From Styela clava (Eukaryota; Chordata; Ascidiacea; Stolidobranchia; Styelidae): a stretch of 64,000 nt of DNA. A program made the position numbers and the translations under genes. This document shows, piece by piece, positions 46,818-60,200 of the stretch. The stretch covers positions 11,914,974 to 11,978,973 of the forward strand of contig NC_135259.1 in NCBI RefSeq assembly GCF_964204865.1, read 5' to 3'. Below the pieces are notes generated by a model that saw only the letters and a program-made list of their open reading frames with translations, was not told the origin of the DNA and searched no databases. The first letter of the stretch is position 1. Each line of letters starts with the position of its first letter.

Positions 46818-48137
46818 TATTAGATATATATATATATATATATATATAGATTCTTTTTAAAAACAAAATTAGATTACCGGTAAATAATAGTGCAGTGCCA
46901 TTCGCACAAAATGACATTTATTTTTATTCATCTATTTTGCTATAGATATGTTTGTCGAGTGAAATTTTATATACCATTCAAAAAATTCGAAATTTAAGCC
47001 AAATTCTGATTCCTCTAAGCTGGATATAGGCAAAGATTAATATTGATCGTTGATAATAGAACGTTCGGCCGTACTTTAGCCTCATATTTTCAGAAAATAA
47101 TAAAATTTGTGCTTATTCAATTGATGTCGTGAGTTTGATACGAAGTTATGCATTAACAGAAATAAACTCTTATGCTTTGGAGTGCGTGCTTATACTTGCT
47201 ACATCACCCAAAACTCCTGGACTAAATTCTGTAGAATCTTTGAAATAGGTCACGACAAGAAAAAACATGGTAACTTGCGTACAGACACATTCTCGTAGAC
47301 AAAATAGGAGTTTTCTCATTTTACAAACATTCTTATAAACAATTTCGGCCGTGTCCATTTTAGCGAAAAATTACTGAAGGTATTACACGCCCATTTCTTG
47401 GCACCATATATATATCACTAGTTCTTTGCAGAGAATTATTATTGATAATAGATATTCATAACTCCTGCTATAAGCGATGCTCTGATATATTGGCTTAAAT
47501 CTTCACATGGCGCTCGAAAATATACGAAACTATACTAGTTCACCAGAAAGTCTAGTCATTCTTTAGAAATTATCTTTGTGGTGCCTGTTCAGTCTTTGAC
47601 TGCTGACAAGTTGAAAGCAGTTTGTACTGTATCGTTAAAAGAAATAAAGCTATTTTTGGCTCAAAAACAATAACAACAACACTTTTTTGCTATGCCCAAA
47701 TTTGGTCTAGATTTTTTGAGTACTTCCTCAAAGCAATGATACCAACTTTCAAGTTAGTAAAACGTTGCTGTACCGTTTGAGTGTTCGATTGCTATACGAA
47801 CAATGATATGCCAACTCCAGGATCGGTAAGATTTTTCAATAGATCCATTGACTCACTTAAACACTTTGCTACAATAAGGAAGAGTCATAGGAAAACCCAC
47901 ATCCTTCATTGCTTATATCAAAATAAAGTAACACAGGTTGTTTTACTCTTGAATTAATAAAAATATATCAATATGAAAATTTGGGAAAAGTTGTTCTAAC
48001 GCAAAGGTTTCGATACGGGCAACATATATTTCAACGTCACACCTTTATTCAACTGCGAGTACTTACTTAGCAATGGATCCGACTACAGACATCCACTTGT
48101 TATTTTAGCAATTGCATACTAGGACTACACTATACAT
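46818..48137. other. Gene-free interval
   Basis: A TA run lies at 46824-46848. A 62-codon minus frame at 47358-47170 starts at an ATG in fair context (AAAATGG) with a hydrophobic stretch (VTMFFLVVTYF), but shows no family signature. Nothing else is supported. Confidence 0.4.
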
Positions 48138-48989
48138 CAGGGACGGCGAACCTTTTTCAGTGAATGGATCAAAAATTATAATTTTATCGCAGAACAGAAG
48201 AGAGTTGGTCACAGATATTTAATTCACGTTTGTATCTATAAGATACTTCTAAAACAAATCTTATAAGCTGGTGTTGGTGTAGTTTTGGGCTTTACTTATG
48301 CAGCACTTCTATCAGGGACTTTTCATAGCACTCTGTTTTATGATATTAGAGTACGAAAACACGCACATGAATTACCAAAAACGTTTAGGATGATGCGTTA
48401 AATTATTTTACGGTTCTAGTGTTTGAAGGTAATTCCGCTTTGATAGTGTTATATTTCTCGATCAGCTTCCAACCACATTAAGCCACTTTTACACTGCCCC
48501 ATTGTTATATCAGATTTCTAGATTTTTATTTCAAGTCTGAAAGTTTTTGTTTTCACAACGGCATTGTGGACGAGAACTAATAAAATGCAAAGTAGCATCT
48601 AGTTCTCGTATAACCCCTAAAACAGTCTGCAGATGCACTTCCAAAAAAGACAGGCGTTGCGAGAAATGAACAGATCAATTGCATTGTTATGTCATAAACG
48701 ATGTCAGACCCAATAGCTGAATAACGGTACACAGCGGTGCATACATGCGTACAAGATTAGGGGTTTTGAAAATTACCATACCGGCCCAAAATCAACATTT
48801 TGAACATGAGCGATCGCAGCCCTTCCTGACTGTCCAACTGACTGTAAATAATAATAGTTTAGTTATTGTTAGATTAATTTAAGGCCGGTTTTATCAATTT
48901 TTATCACTGATATGTTAGCAATTTTTTTATTTTATTCGTGCCTTCGCTTGGCGGGTCACAAATAAAACGCGGGGGGTTCGCCATCCCCG
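48138..48989. mobile_element. Non-autonomous hAT element, 852 bp
   Basis: The ends CAGGGACGGCGAACC and GGTTCGCCATCCCCG are inverted with two mismatches. The flanks CTATACAT (48130-48137) and CTATACAC (48990-48997) match at 7 of 8. Confidence 0.8.
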
Positions 48990-49558
48990 CTATACACTAA
49001 CGCACAAAAAACTAAAAGAGGTTTCACGAGAACAGGACATCAAAATAAACTGTGACATAACAATAGAAATCTTTATATACGTCATAATCAAAATATGAGA
49101 TCATATTGGTAATTTGAATTGCATTTGAAAGCGTTTTATTTTTGTTCTGTTCTTTTACTAATACAAGTTCACTTTTCATATAGTGTTTCACCACAAGCCT
49201 GGAAATTGGTTGCCGAACGAGCGAAACTAAAGTATAGCCCACCAATATGCAATACTAACACCCGTCAAGTAGAAACGATGATCTGGTAATTTTTCTTGGT
49301 TACTTAACGTAGGCTACTTAACACATGAGTTGTTCACGTTAAGTATAAACGGAACTCTACACAGATGCAGTTTGTTTTATACAACCAAAATGTTTTCCAA
49401 CTAATGACGTGGTTTGAGTTTGTTGAATAAAATTGGTAGGCTTGGAAAAAGTAGAAACGTCAGTAAAAATAGGAGTAGCGAAAAATAGAAAAAGTACAAT
49501 ATAATATATCATATTTAAACTAGCATACAAAATTTTTTAAATATAATATTGTCAAAAG

Positions 49559-50167
49559 CAGTGGTTTTCAATCGCAGGTCCGAGTCAACCTTTCCACCGG
49601 CCCGCCTGATATATTTCAATATGATATTTCAATTACAAAATGCAAGGTGGTCATTTAATTAACTTGTGAGTTTTACTTCCTATGGATGCGCGAACCAAAC
49701 TGGGTCAGAGAGTCCTAAGACCATTTCAAGCCTTGAACGGCTGGATACCATTGTTACATTTTTGGATATGGCAGTGAAAAAATATTCTGAGCTCAGTGAC
49801 ACAACCTCTAAATTACTGCTGATTTATTGTACAACTTAGGCTACTTATGTGAGAAAAACTTTTCCTCGTTAGTTCTCAATTTTTCATCAAGACCAAACTG
49901 AAAAACGCGTAGAAGTCAACACTCTATTTCGCCTTGCCGAAACTTCATCGAAACCGCGTTTAGCGGGCGTGATATCGGAAAGACAAAATCAAATTTCTCC
50001 TTAAATTGAATTGTTTGCTTTTGAATTGCATACTTTTGACGTAATTACATTCGTTTAATTATGTTTCGTGTTTTTGACATTCCGGATTGATTTTGAAAGT
50101 TCACAAGTCTACAGAATTAGTTTTGAATTTTACCGGTCCACAAATTGAAAAAGGTTGAGAACCCGTG
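49559..50167. mobile_element. Degraded hAT element, 609 bp
   Basis: The left end CAGTGGTTTTCAATC and the right end GGTTGAGAACCCGTG are imperfectly inverted, with CCGGCCCGCC and ACCGGTCCACA just inside. The flanks match at 5 of 8, so it is old. Confidence 0.6.
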
Positions 50168-51202
50168 ATATAAAGCTTAAAAAAAGCAAGATATTTAATC
50201 GTTCACCCCCCAACAATATCGTCAAGCTATGATTATTTTTGTATAAGCTGCGTTTGCAAAGAAGAATGGGAGAAGGCGTGGATGATCGTAGGACCACGTG
50301 TCAATAGTTACTCGTGCAATAACGCTGTAATGCTTACAACCATCACCGAGTTACTGTCGTTATGGTGTAACCCAAATAAAATATGTCGGTTACATATCAC
50401 TATCAGTTTATTTTGGATTCGAATCTCAACGCAACTACAGCATTTAGGACGCTTCTTCGATATCAGAAATATAATCCAGTATAGTGTAAACTTTGTCAAG
50501 ATAAGTAGAGGTGTGATGAAGTCTTGGATCAATCATACGTTAAACAATGTAACTTTATTGGACACGTTATGTGGACATATCGATCGTTTTGTTTTTATGT
50601 TGTTCTTGTTGTTGTTGTTCTTTGACACTTTTTGGACACCTAGTGGAAATATTAAAAAACCGCCTTTCTCTTTGATCACTGGACCAATTGCTTTGAAATT
50701 TTTAGTGGTTGAAGATGAAATTTTTCTTCATAAGGCTATTACTTTTTTTTATTTCAAATATATCTGTTAGCTCTGTGAGAATTGTTTTTTTGCTATTACG
50801 TCATGAACGTTCTGCGGACATCGGACGCCATTTTGTGCCCTACTGCTTCGCTTGGTGTGAATATATTTGTAGACTGTGATCTGACCGTAACCGTACTTTA
50901 CTGCGAACAGACGTGTCCATATATTTGGGCGTAGCTCTCTTGTTTATTATTTACTTACGACTTACGATTGGACAAAACTAAACGGAAACGCTCAACTAAA
51001 ATATTTTTTTTTTTATTATTTTACCATTGCACAATTTTTGATGATTTTGAGAATTTTTCAGAGAATTTGAGCTTTTGAATGGACATAATAATTCTTCAAA
51101 ATCCCATTTTAAAAGAGTCAAGCAATTGCCGTGAAAAAGTACTGGTAGGTAGAGAATGTTTCTCGGACCCCATACAGCAGAAAATTGTTATATACTATAC
51201 AG
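50168..51202. other. Interval with unclassified repeat-like sequence
   Basis: A 162-codon plus frame (50282-50770) and an overlapping antisense frame have no domain that I recognise. The segment contains a TTGTTGTTG-rich part (50595-50620) and a tRNA B-box-like GATTCGAATC near 50414. I take it as probable repeat rather than gene. Confidence 0.35.
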
Positions 51203-52253
51203 TAATGGATGTTTCCCCGAGCATCGATTTCCTTTTTTGGTTTCGTAACAATTAAAAATTAGCAATACGTTAACAATGACGTAACCATCGGAATTTATGC
51301 CGCCGCTGAGACATTTTTTTTAATTCGAACAGATATTTAAGCGTGGTTGTAAACATTGCCTGTTTTGGTAGTTTTGCGTGTTATTCGTCAGTTTTTAGTT
51401 CTTTTTTCAAAAAGTGGTTGTATATCAAATACCTTAATTATTATTATGTTTTCCGAGGATTTCCAGTTAGTTACAATAATCAAAAATTGATATCGCAAAC
51501 GCTGCGATAGACTAGCCCAAAATTAGCTATCAGTACCTACAAAAAGCACGTTTTTTTTGTATACTATTAATAGTTTTGAACATGTGAGCCAGTTTGTAAA
51601 CGCCAACGTTTCAAAACACTCAAAATCAGCGTGGAAAATTTCGCAATGATAAAGTATAAGGAGAATCCTTCAGGGTCAAAGGTCGGGGAAACGTCCATAG
51701 GATACCAAAGATTCTCAAATGGTGCGCGGCCCGAAAATTAATAGAATGGACCTTTCCCCGACCTTTGACCCCCGAAAAATTCTTCCTATACCTCACCATT
51801 GCAAAATTGTCGGGGCTATTTTATAAGAGTACTTTTGCGAGTTGGCGCCTGTAAAATGGGGTATGTGTTTCAAATCATCATTATGATTCATCACATACAA
51901 CAATCTGTTTTTCGAAAGTACCGATTAAGAATTTTAGCCTAGTCTATCACAGCTATTCCTACACTATTTTTTTATTACTACAATTAAATTAGACCTTCTA
52001 GGAAGACAGAGTGATCATTGAATTGTCTGATTTATATTTAAGTTTCCGTAACACAACTGAAAACTAACCAATAAAGTTCAAAAATGCAAAAACGAGGTAA
52101 TGTTCACGACTACGCCTGAGAATCTGTCTGAGTGAGAAAAGTGTCTGAGCGGATGCGAAAAGGGAGCATTGTTACGTCACTTTTTGAATTTTGCTGATTG
52201 GCCAATGTCACGAAGTAAACAAGGAAGTCGATGCTCGGGGAAGGGTCCATTGA
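51203..52253. mobile_element. Long imperfect palindrome of about 1.05 kb
   Basis: Outer arms: TGGATGTTTCCCCGAGCATC on the left and its inverse, GATGCTCGGGGAAGGGTCCA, on the right. Middle: GATAGACTAGCCCAAAATTA and the inverse ATTTTAGCCTAGTCTATC. Inner: GGTCAAAGGTCGGGGAAACG and the inverse CTTTCCCCGACCTTTGACCC around 51720. Such a structure is a palindromic TIR element or an inverted pair of one repeat. Confidence 0.7.
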
Positions 52254-53618
52254 AACGTAACAATAGAGACGGATAGACACTACTTGCTGCACATTTGTGA
52301 GGTGCAATTTAAACCGAGATTAGCCGACATCAGTGATTTTTTTTATATTTCGAATATAAATCAGGTAGAAATGATGAAGGAGATTTAACCTTTTGTCTCT
52401 ATTCCTTATGCCTACATGTTTATAAATTTAAGGCATAAAGTACACATTAACGATCTCAAAATTGAGTTGTATTTAAAGGCATTTATTTTTTTCGTTAGCA
52501 TATGCAGCGTGAGTGTTTTTCTTTGAGAATTTGGCGCGCACAACCAAAAGTTCAGGAATAGCAAAGTTTTGGTTGCTTATTTCGAGAGTTTTTGTGAGTT
52601 GGTCTTTATGTAAATAGTAAGCGTCAAAAATTTTGAAAAAATATATAGAATCAAATTCAACACAAAAAATTTGACAAAACCAGGGGAAACACTTTGTGGG
52701 AGTGATGATGCCTCAGTATAGTACGGTATCACTCTGCTTCTGTCACGCGTGGCCTATTCGTTTGAGCCAGGGATTTTCGGTTACTGATGCCGATAACTTA
52801 CCGCTCTACCGTATGTCGTATAAGGTAAGAAATGTATGGCAGTAGAAATACCGTACCGCTGTACCGGTAAACTACATAACGTGGGCTTCACGGGTTTGAA
52901 TACAGTGCTTTGACAACCCCAGGGCTGTAGGGTAGACTGAGTACGGTACCGTAACTTAACGAACGCGAACTGGCGAACGGTAAGACTGTGCTGTCAACTC
53001 TTTACAAAATCGCAAAATCGTGTCTAATTGATGAATTGGTTAATACTGTAATAACTGAATAAGGTAATCTGATAAAAATACATGGTTTATAGATTATATT
53101 ACAGTATTGGGACAGTGGTATGTATAAAACAGGTCAAATTTTTTTCCAGCAAAATCTGATAAAAACAACATTGTAGCCTCAACTCCATAATTCCGGTAAT
53201 TCATTATTTGTACGATTAAAATGTGTTTGCGAGTTTCGTGGCCCATGAAGGTTTTTGAAAGCCTAAAAGTTCCAATGGCAAATACGGTACCGGTAGGTCT
53301 AATTGCAATATGCAGAACTGTAATTTGAATATTGACATCGGTCAAAATCCGATCGGAACAGATCTGCAGATTGTATCGGATTGGAAATTATGTTAGATTT
53401 GTATTGGATTCAAACAATTCCAGTCTAATAAATAGTAATGATACTCAGCAAATCTATGTATATCTCTTCTTTCAGTCTTTTGTTTTGGTAATTACCGAAG
53501 AACAAAAAAACGCTGAAATTACGGTTGCGTGTACAGTCAGACAGTGCATTTATAGATTGCACTTTTTTTTAGTTTATTTTCCAGTGCCATTTTGACATTT
53601 TGAGTCAAAATGAGAGTG
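52254..53618. other. Interval with no supported gene
   Basis: AT-rich sequence with short GTACGGTACC-type palindromes near 52840-52950 and a few short frames without family signatures. I see nothing I can name. Confidence 0.4.
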
Positions 53619-53982
53619 GGAGTGGTGACTCCTCTGCGGCCCATGGGCCGGGGCCACGGCCCATCGAATTGGGCCTCGGCCCATCAGGCTATGGGCCGCG
53701 GCCCATCAAGTTGTGTAAAGAAACTATTCACTTGGCTAACACAGACAGTCCCCGAACTCATAATAGAACTATAATGTAAAAAATCTGAATTTTTTTTGTC
53801 CTAACCCTAACCTGGTACACATACTACAGGAGTATATTTTTTTGGTTCGAGTATTGACAATTTGGTGAAAATTGAAAATTTTGTTAAGATAATTGAATTT
53901 TTTCTGATTTGGCCACGGCCCATGTGGCCCAATTAGATGGGCTGTGGCCCCGGCCCATGGGCCGTAGAGGAGTCACCACTCC
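53619..53982. mobile_element. GC-rich-ended TIR element, 364 bp
   Basis: GGAGTGGTGACTCCTCTGCG and CCCATGGGCC at the left are the inverse of GGCCCATGGGCC and TAGAGGAGTCACCACTCC at the right. GGCCCAT and ATGGGCC are repeated many times inside. The middle carries CTAACCCTAACCTGGTACAC, shared with the 60136 repeat. Confidence 0.8.
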
Positions 53983-54264
53983 TGTAGTAAAATGGAGGCT
54001 CAGACTGTCTCATAAAGGAAGGAATTTGCCCTCACTGTTACAATTGATGTCATTCAATGTGGGGGCTATTCTTGGAATCTTCATGCCATACTGCTGTCCT
54101 GGTGGTAATGTGCATATTTTTACTGTATCACCACCTAATAAGCAATGTTACTTTTCATTTTAGATGTATTTATATCATTTAATTAAATTGTTATTAATTG
54201 CATAGAGTTATGTATAACAATGATCAACTAAAGACCAAACTCTCCGAAGACTATTTCTGACGAT

Positions 54265-57200
54265 ATGGCGAAGCTTTTTGAATACCGGTATACAGAGCGT
54301 GTGGAGAAGACTTATTACAATCATGGATTGTTTATGTCAAATCATCCTGTATTGATGATATGCATATCTGCAGTAGTTATGCTATGTTGCTGGTAAGTCA
54401 CCCATGACTTTTTAAGACAATTTCTTCTTATTTGTGCAAATCAAAAGTTTAGGATATTTTAAGGCAGATTTGCCTCTATATATATAAATTTTTCATATAA
54501 TACATGGAGAGAAGTTTAAAAATTAACTTAATAATAAGGCGAACCATGTTCTCTTGTCTCGTTTGGTTCCATTTTTCTAATGTATGGTCATGTCTGGTAG
54601 AGTAAGCGATAGCAAATGATGAAGCATAATCTTTTCTTTTGGCGGGCCGCAAAAACTTTTCAGGATGTCTCGCGGGCCGCAGTCGGAAAGATGAACCCAA
54701 ATATGATCAAAACATCACGAGTATACTCACTTAAAATACTATATATTTAGAAATGAGAGTTTACTGTTCTAATCAGTTGAAGGGAGATATATAAAACCTT
54801 CAGTTATTTTTAAAATGCTTCCCGAAAAATACCTTGGTATTACGGTATAATATTTCCTCGTGTTTGGTTTTGTAATGTCGCTTCAAATTAGAGTCTTTCG
54901 TGACAGATATTACTTGAAAACACACCAGACACTGTATCATAACGTTGTTGTGGGTTAGGAAATACGGCGTCCTCACAGTTGACTTCGGTCACTTTTTTTA
55001 CACTCATTGTATGATGAATCTTTATATTTGACTAATTTTATTACTCGCAGCGTGAGCAGTTCTGGTATCTTCTGGCTATCGTCAAAGAACAACCAAGTCC
55101 GTCTAAGTTGGGACTCTGGACCAGCTAAAAAAATGGATCGCTTGGCGCTAAGTCAGCTCTGCGGTTGGTCACTGCTGTCACATGGCCAGTGCTTGAAAAT
55201 ATAGGAGTGTTTTTACTAAAATAGTAGCACAAAACGTCTCTCCAAATGAGGAGTTAGGCTACTTGACGAGAGCTTAAAGTACGAAGTTTAGATAAAAAGC
55301 GCGACTCATCTCATCGGCTTGGTCCTAACTGCACAAGACAATCCATTCACCTTGTACCAATCACAGGACGTCATTCCCATATTGGCACCGTCTTGACGTT
55401 TATAGCTACAACATTCAAATTCTGTGATTTTAACAAACATGAATTCCGACATCGGGATTAGGAAAAAGGGTATTCTCAAGTGCAATAGTTTAGAAAATAA
55501 CTCAAGTTTTGCCAGTAAATACAAATATCTGCGAATGATTTAGTGCACGCTAAAATTGCTCTGCAGGCCGCAGGGAATGTGTCGGCGGGCCGCGGTTTGG
55601 ACCACCCTGTGCTAGGCTATTGATATTCTTAATCTTTGCTTTTTCAGCAGATGTTGCAGAAGTTTGGTATTTACATTTTTATCTGGTATGAACACTAATT
55701 ACATATTGCTAGTTTCATTTCTCATATTGATTGATTATTTGAATTCTTCTGTTTGTGTGCTGGCAGCAAAATTCGGTAATAGGATTTCTGCTACTGCTGT
55801 GATTCTTTGAAGAAGAAATTGAAATATATAAAGTACGACCATAAAGTCTTTTTTACAATATAGAAAATGTGTAATTAGATTATCACTTGCTTGTAATTAC
55901 CTCCTTTTCATTTTAGCTACCCCTTATTGAATCTCCCTCTACCTGGAAGTGAGCCAACAGAATTTCTTACTCCTTTATCAGACTTCAGTCAAGGACTTTA
56001 CACAGCAGGAAAAAATTTACCGTATTCAAGTCGTGATGTTCCGGTGGATTTACCACAATGGGTTTGTTGTTTTTCCATTCTATGAGAATCTCCCCAAATA
56101 TGGGCATGGTGGCCGAGCTTATCAAGCATTACCTAATTAACTGTGATGGTATCGCAAGTTAAAATGTTGGGGTCAAATCCCATGCACACCACCTCACATA
56201 GGGTGTAATAAATCGGGTATGCAAGGCCGAAATGGATTCTGGTTTCTCCAAAAAAAGTAGATTTTTCCATATCATTAGATATCAGTGCGAGTCCTTGTTC
56301 AGATCGAAAAGCGTGATTAGGCGTCGTATAAAAAAAAATTCTGAAACAGTAATAGGACAAGATGATACATTCTTGCATCACTGTTGCCACCACTCATGCC
56401 TCATTTCCTTTGGTGATCGATTCCCTGCATCCTTGTAATAACATCTAATTTGGATCATTCTTGTATGTTGTATCGAAATTATTATCTTTCCAACATAAGA
56501 TTATCGTCAATAACCATTTAAGTCACAGTAAAAGTATGAAGAAATGTTGAAGTTACAACATATCTCAAATTTTTGTTATTTCTTCTATTAATTATGGGTG
56601 TATTGAATTTTTAACTAGATAATTTTTATTTTCTGCATATTTATTTTAGCTTAAAAGTATTTGGTATTTTAATATAATACAATAATGAAAATGCAAAATA
56701 TTTATAGTCATATCATATTATTATCAAAGCCGATACCTTTCTTTTCAAAATTTCAGTTCGAAGCGGATGAACAGGTTGCATATGTTCAACAATTTCTTGT
56801 TAAATCAATTGTTAATCCGTGGAATGAAAAAGAAATGATATTAACTGATGCCTATCGAGCGCCGATCGCAAAAATATTCACACTTTTGGAGGAAATAGAG
56901 AATTTTCATTTGGATGAAGAGTAAGTTATTTTTTTTCATTCTATTTTAATAATCATTTATGTAAATAAAAAAAAATACCAAAAAAATTTTTTAAAAGACA
57001 AAAAAATTCAGATATACCTTAGGCAACCTGTATGTGTTTGCCTAGCTTCGTTAGATAAATCTGATTTGTCCACAAAGATATTTGAATTTCGAAATATATA
57101 TACATATTTGTTTTCTTTGCTTGTTCATAAAAGTACATATTGACAGCTACTATTTCTGTATACATGAAAGAATTATTTTAATATTTTCATTTTCAGATTT

Positions 57201-60200
57201 TGCGAGAAAATTGCTTATTTTTCATATATGCTGTTTAATGCATAAGACTGATAAAGTACAATGACTTCACAACTTGTATTACACATCATTTCACTATTTA
57301 GAAAATTGATTAGGCTATGGCGAACTGAAAAAATTTTGAACTGAATAAAACACGTTTTATGTATCATATGCAACTGGGGCCTTGTTTGGAGAAGATTTAC
57401 AATTTTATATTATTTTTACGAAATGTATACAGTGAATGGCTACCGGGAACATAATATTTGTCCGAGGCCTTAGGAGAAATCACAAAATCTCATGAAATGT
57501 ATATTTATGTCTGGATGTCGACGACAAAATCACATAATTTAGAAATTTTTTTTTTTAGTGAATCTCACTCGGTAACGAAACGATGTTTGCATGTAACCGA
57601 AAGTATTATCAAGCCGAAACAAAGTATTAAACCTCTTTTTCCTGAGTATGGTTGTCTTATTCTATCTCCTGCATCATTCTGGAGAAAAAATATGCAGAGT
57701 TTTCAAAACGATCCAAACATTATGTACACAGTACATAAGTATCAAGGAAAGACGCTGGAAACTTCACCGTCTGTGAAAGGTTGGTTCATCTTTTGAGTGG
57801 TGATTATTTTCTACTTGAGATATTCGATTATCGAGGAATAACTGGGAATTTTGTAAACGTGAGCAGCTTGATTCTGTATTCTGTTTAAGCTATGAGGATA
57901 CCTATATTGCACTCACAGGTAAATGATTAGAACCTAATCCTAAATTATTCAAATATTTTTGGAATAAATTTTGGATTTGACGAATCAGGCGTTTCCTAAA
58001 AATGTCCATTCATGTACTGTTAACCAAAAACATTGTTTTAAACTTTTTTTTCAGCACTTTTAAATTCACAAATAAAAGAATCTTTATAACTACTATCGTC
58101 AGTTTTGAATGCTTACAAAGATACCTGCACAAATTTTCAATCAAATTTGTATTATTCAGTTGCAATGTTTTCTATAAATCGTAAAACGATTTATGACCAC
58201 ATGATTTTTTTTTTCAATTCCAGAGTTATTATTTGGAGTTCCATCGAAAGAAAGTGGTGTCAATAATTTTATAGTTAGAAATAGACAGAGAGCTGTCACT
58301 TATGCAATAACATTGGTTCTAAAGACGTATGATCACAGGTACTATATATTTCTTTTTAGTTTATCATTCATAATATTATATACCGTAACTATTTTTGGTT
58401 GACCAGAGGTTTTCAAAATTTTAAAACTCATAATACGTTTACTTACTATAATGCAAATCAACACTAAATTACAATAAAAAAAAATGTTTTATTTATGTTT
58501 TGTGTGTACATTTGATTATCATCATGCTTTTGTGTTTTCTATTGCCAGATGTACTTCTCTCTTGCTTTATGTGTAAATTTCTTAACGTAAACAGATAAGA
58601 AGCGATTTTCTGGGGAAATAAAAATTGATATTTTGCAATCAACTTGAACTTATCTTGCGACGCTCGGTTTAGGAACCAAAGCCATATTTCAAAAGTAACG
58701 GCTGCATATCAGAGACCTAAAATTTACATTTATACTAAGTTTCACCATACAATTGGTTTTTGTGTGGTTTAACATCTTCTCATGGCTTTGTTAAAGATCT
58801 CAGTATTAGCATATTCACAATATGAACATCATTATACTGAAATCCATTTGAAAACATCCAATAATTCCAGATAACCAGGAAGTCAATTTAGAATTCATTT
58901 CCTAATTTAAAATGATGTTTGTCAATAGGTGAAATGAAAATTTGCTCGATTGCAGCGCAAGCAGCAATATACAGAATCTAATTAATGACTTTCCCAAATA
59001 CATTGTAAAATTATATTTTCGAAAATGAAATATTAAATAGGCGTATATCAATAGTTATCAATAGGATAGACATTGTTATTAGGCTTCCCGCTGCTTGTCA
59101 GCAGGGAACCTATTGTATTCCTGTGTTTTATTATTATTATTATTTATTTATTATTATTATTTTTTCAAATTGGTCCTACAAACTTGAAATTCACCTCAAA
59201 TGTGCAGAAGTTCTCAGCTAGCAATGAAATGCAAATTTTTTTTTACGCGGGAAGCCTGTTAAAGCTGCACGCAGCTCTAGTTTTTATTTATTTTCTACTT
59301 ATTTTGCATTTTTCGAATTTCAAAAAAAAATCTATTTTTGTCCATTTTTTAAATGACAAATTTTCAGATGAAATTCGAAACTATTCATAAAATCTAGAAT
59401 TACAATTTACAATATCAAATAAAACCAAGTTTAAATATTCGATTCAATATAGATATATCTAAGTGCTAGGTACCTGTTTCAATTTTTAATTACCAGTATG
59501 TTATGTTAATATTTTCATAGATTAATATCGGCACTAAGAAAGAAAATTCGATCATTATATCCAAGCAATATTCCTCATCACGGTGAAAAGAAATGCAAAG
59601 ATGGGACAAATTGTGAGAATTCTTCTGACAGTGGTGGTGAAGAACCTCCTGTAATCACTCACATTCATTTCAAACCACAAATTGGATTTAATGAATTGAT
59701 TCCACTGCTTTCTACCTATTTTATAATGGGATGCTACATCTACTTCTCTGTCAGTAAGTACTGTGATTTTACTTTATAATTTACCGAGGTTTTTAGAAGC
59801 ATTTCTTTCCACCTAAACCCAAAATGAGTGTTTTTTAAAAAGGTGTTTTGTTGGGGATTTCAGATAATTGTATTTTGAGATCTTTTCTGTAAAATTTGCA
59901 ATTTTTGTGGTGGGGTCCTCGTCTATTATCACATTTTCTACAAATTCTCTAATGCAGCGTTTCACATGACCTAAGGGTAGAGAATTTCTCAGTTTACAAT
60001 TACAATAGTCAAATCAATCAAATTTGTTCATATATCATTGTTGCAGTGAATTATTTGTCTGAATAAATGATACAAAATAAAATTTGGTCAAAATAGACCT
60101 TTAATAACTAATCTCGGTACTCCCTGCAACACTAGCATGTGTACCAGGTTAGGGTTAGGCCATTATTCCAGTTTCCAATTTTTCTTATTTTAGTCCTATT

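Noticed and set aside
46197-46849. Three short plus-strand ORFs before the right TIR end
   Set aside because: No transposase motif, poor composition, one contains the (TA)n repeat as an Ile-Tyr run.
50282-50770. 162-codon plus-strand ORF
   Set aside because: Low complexity, no domain, an overlapping antisense frame of similar openness, and a tRNA-like B-box motif; looks like repeat sequence.
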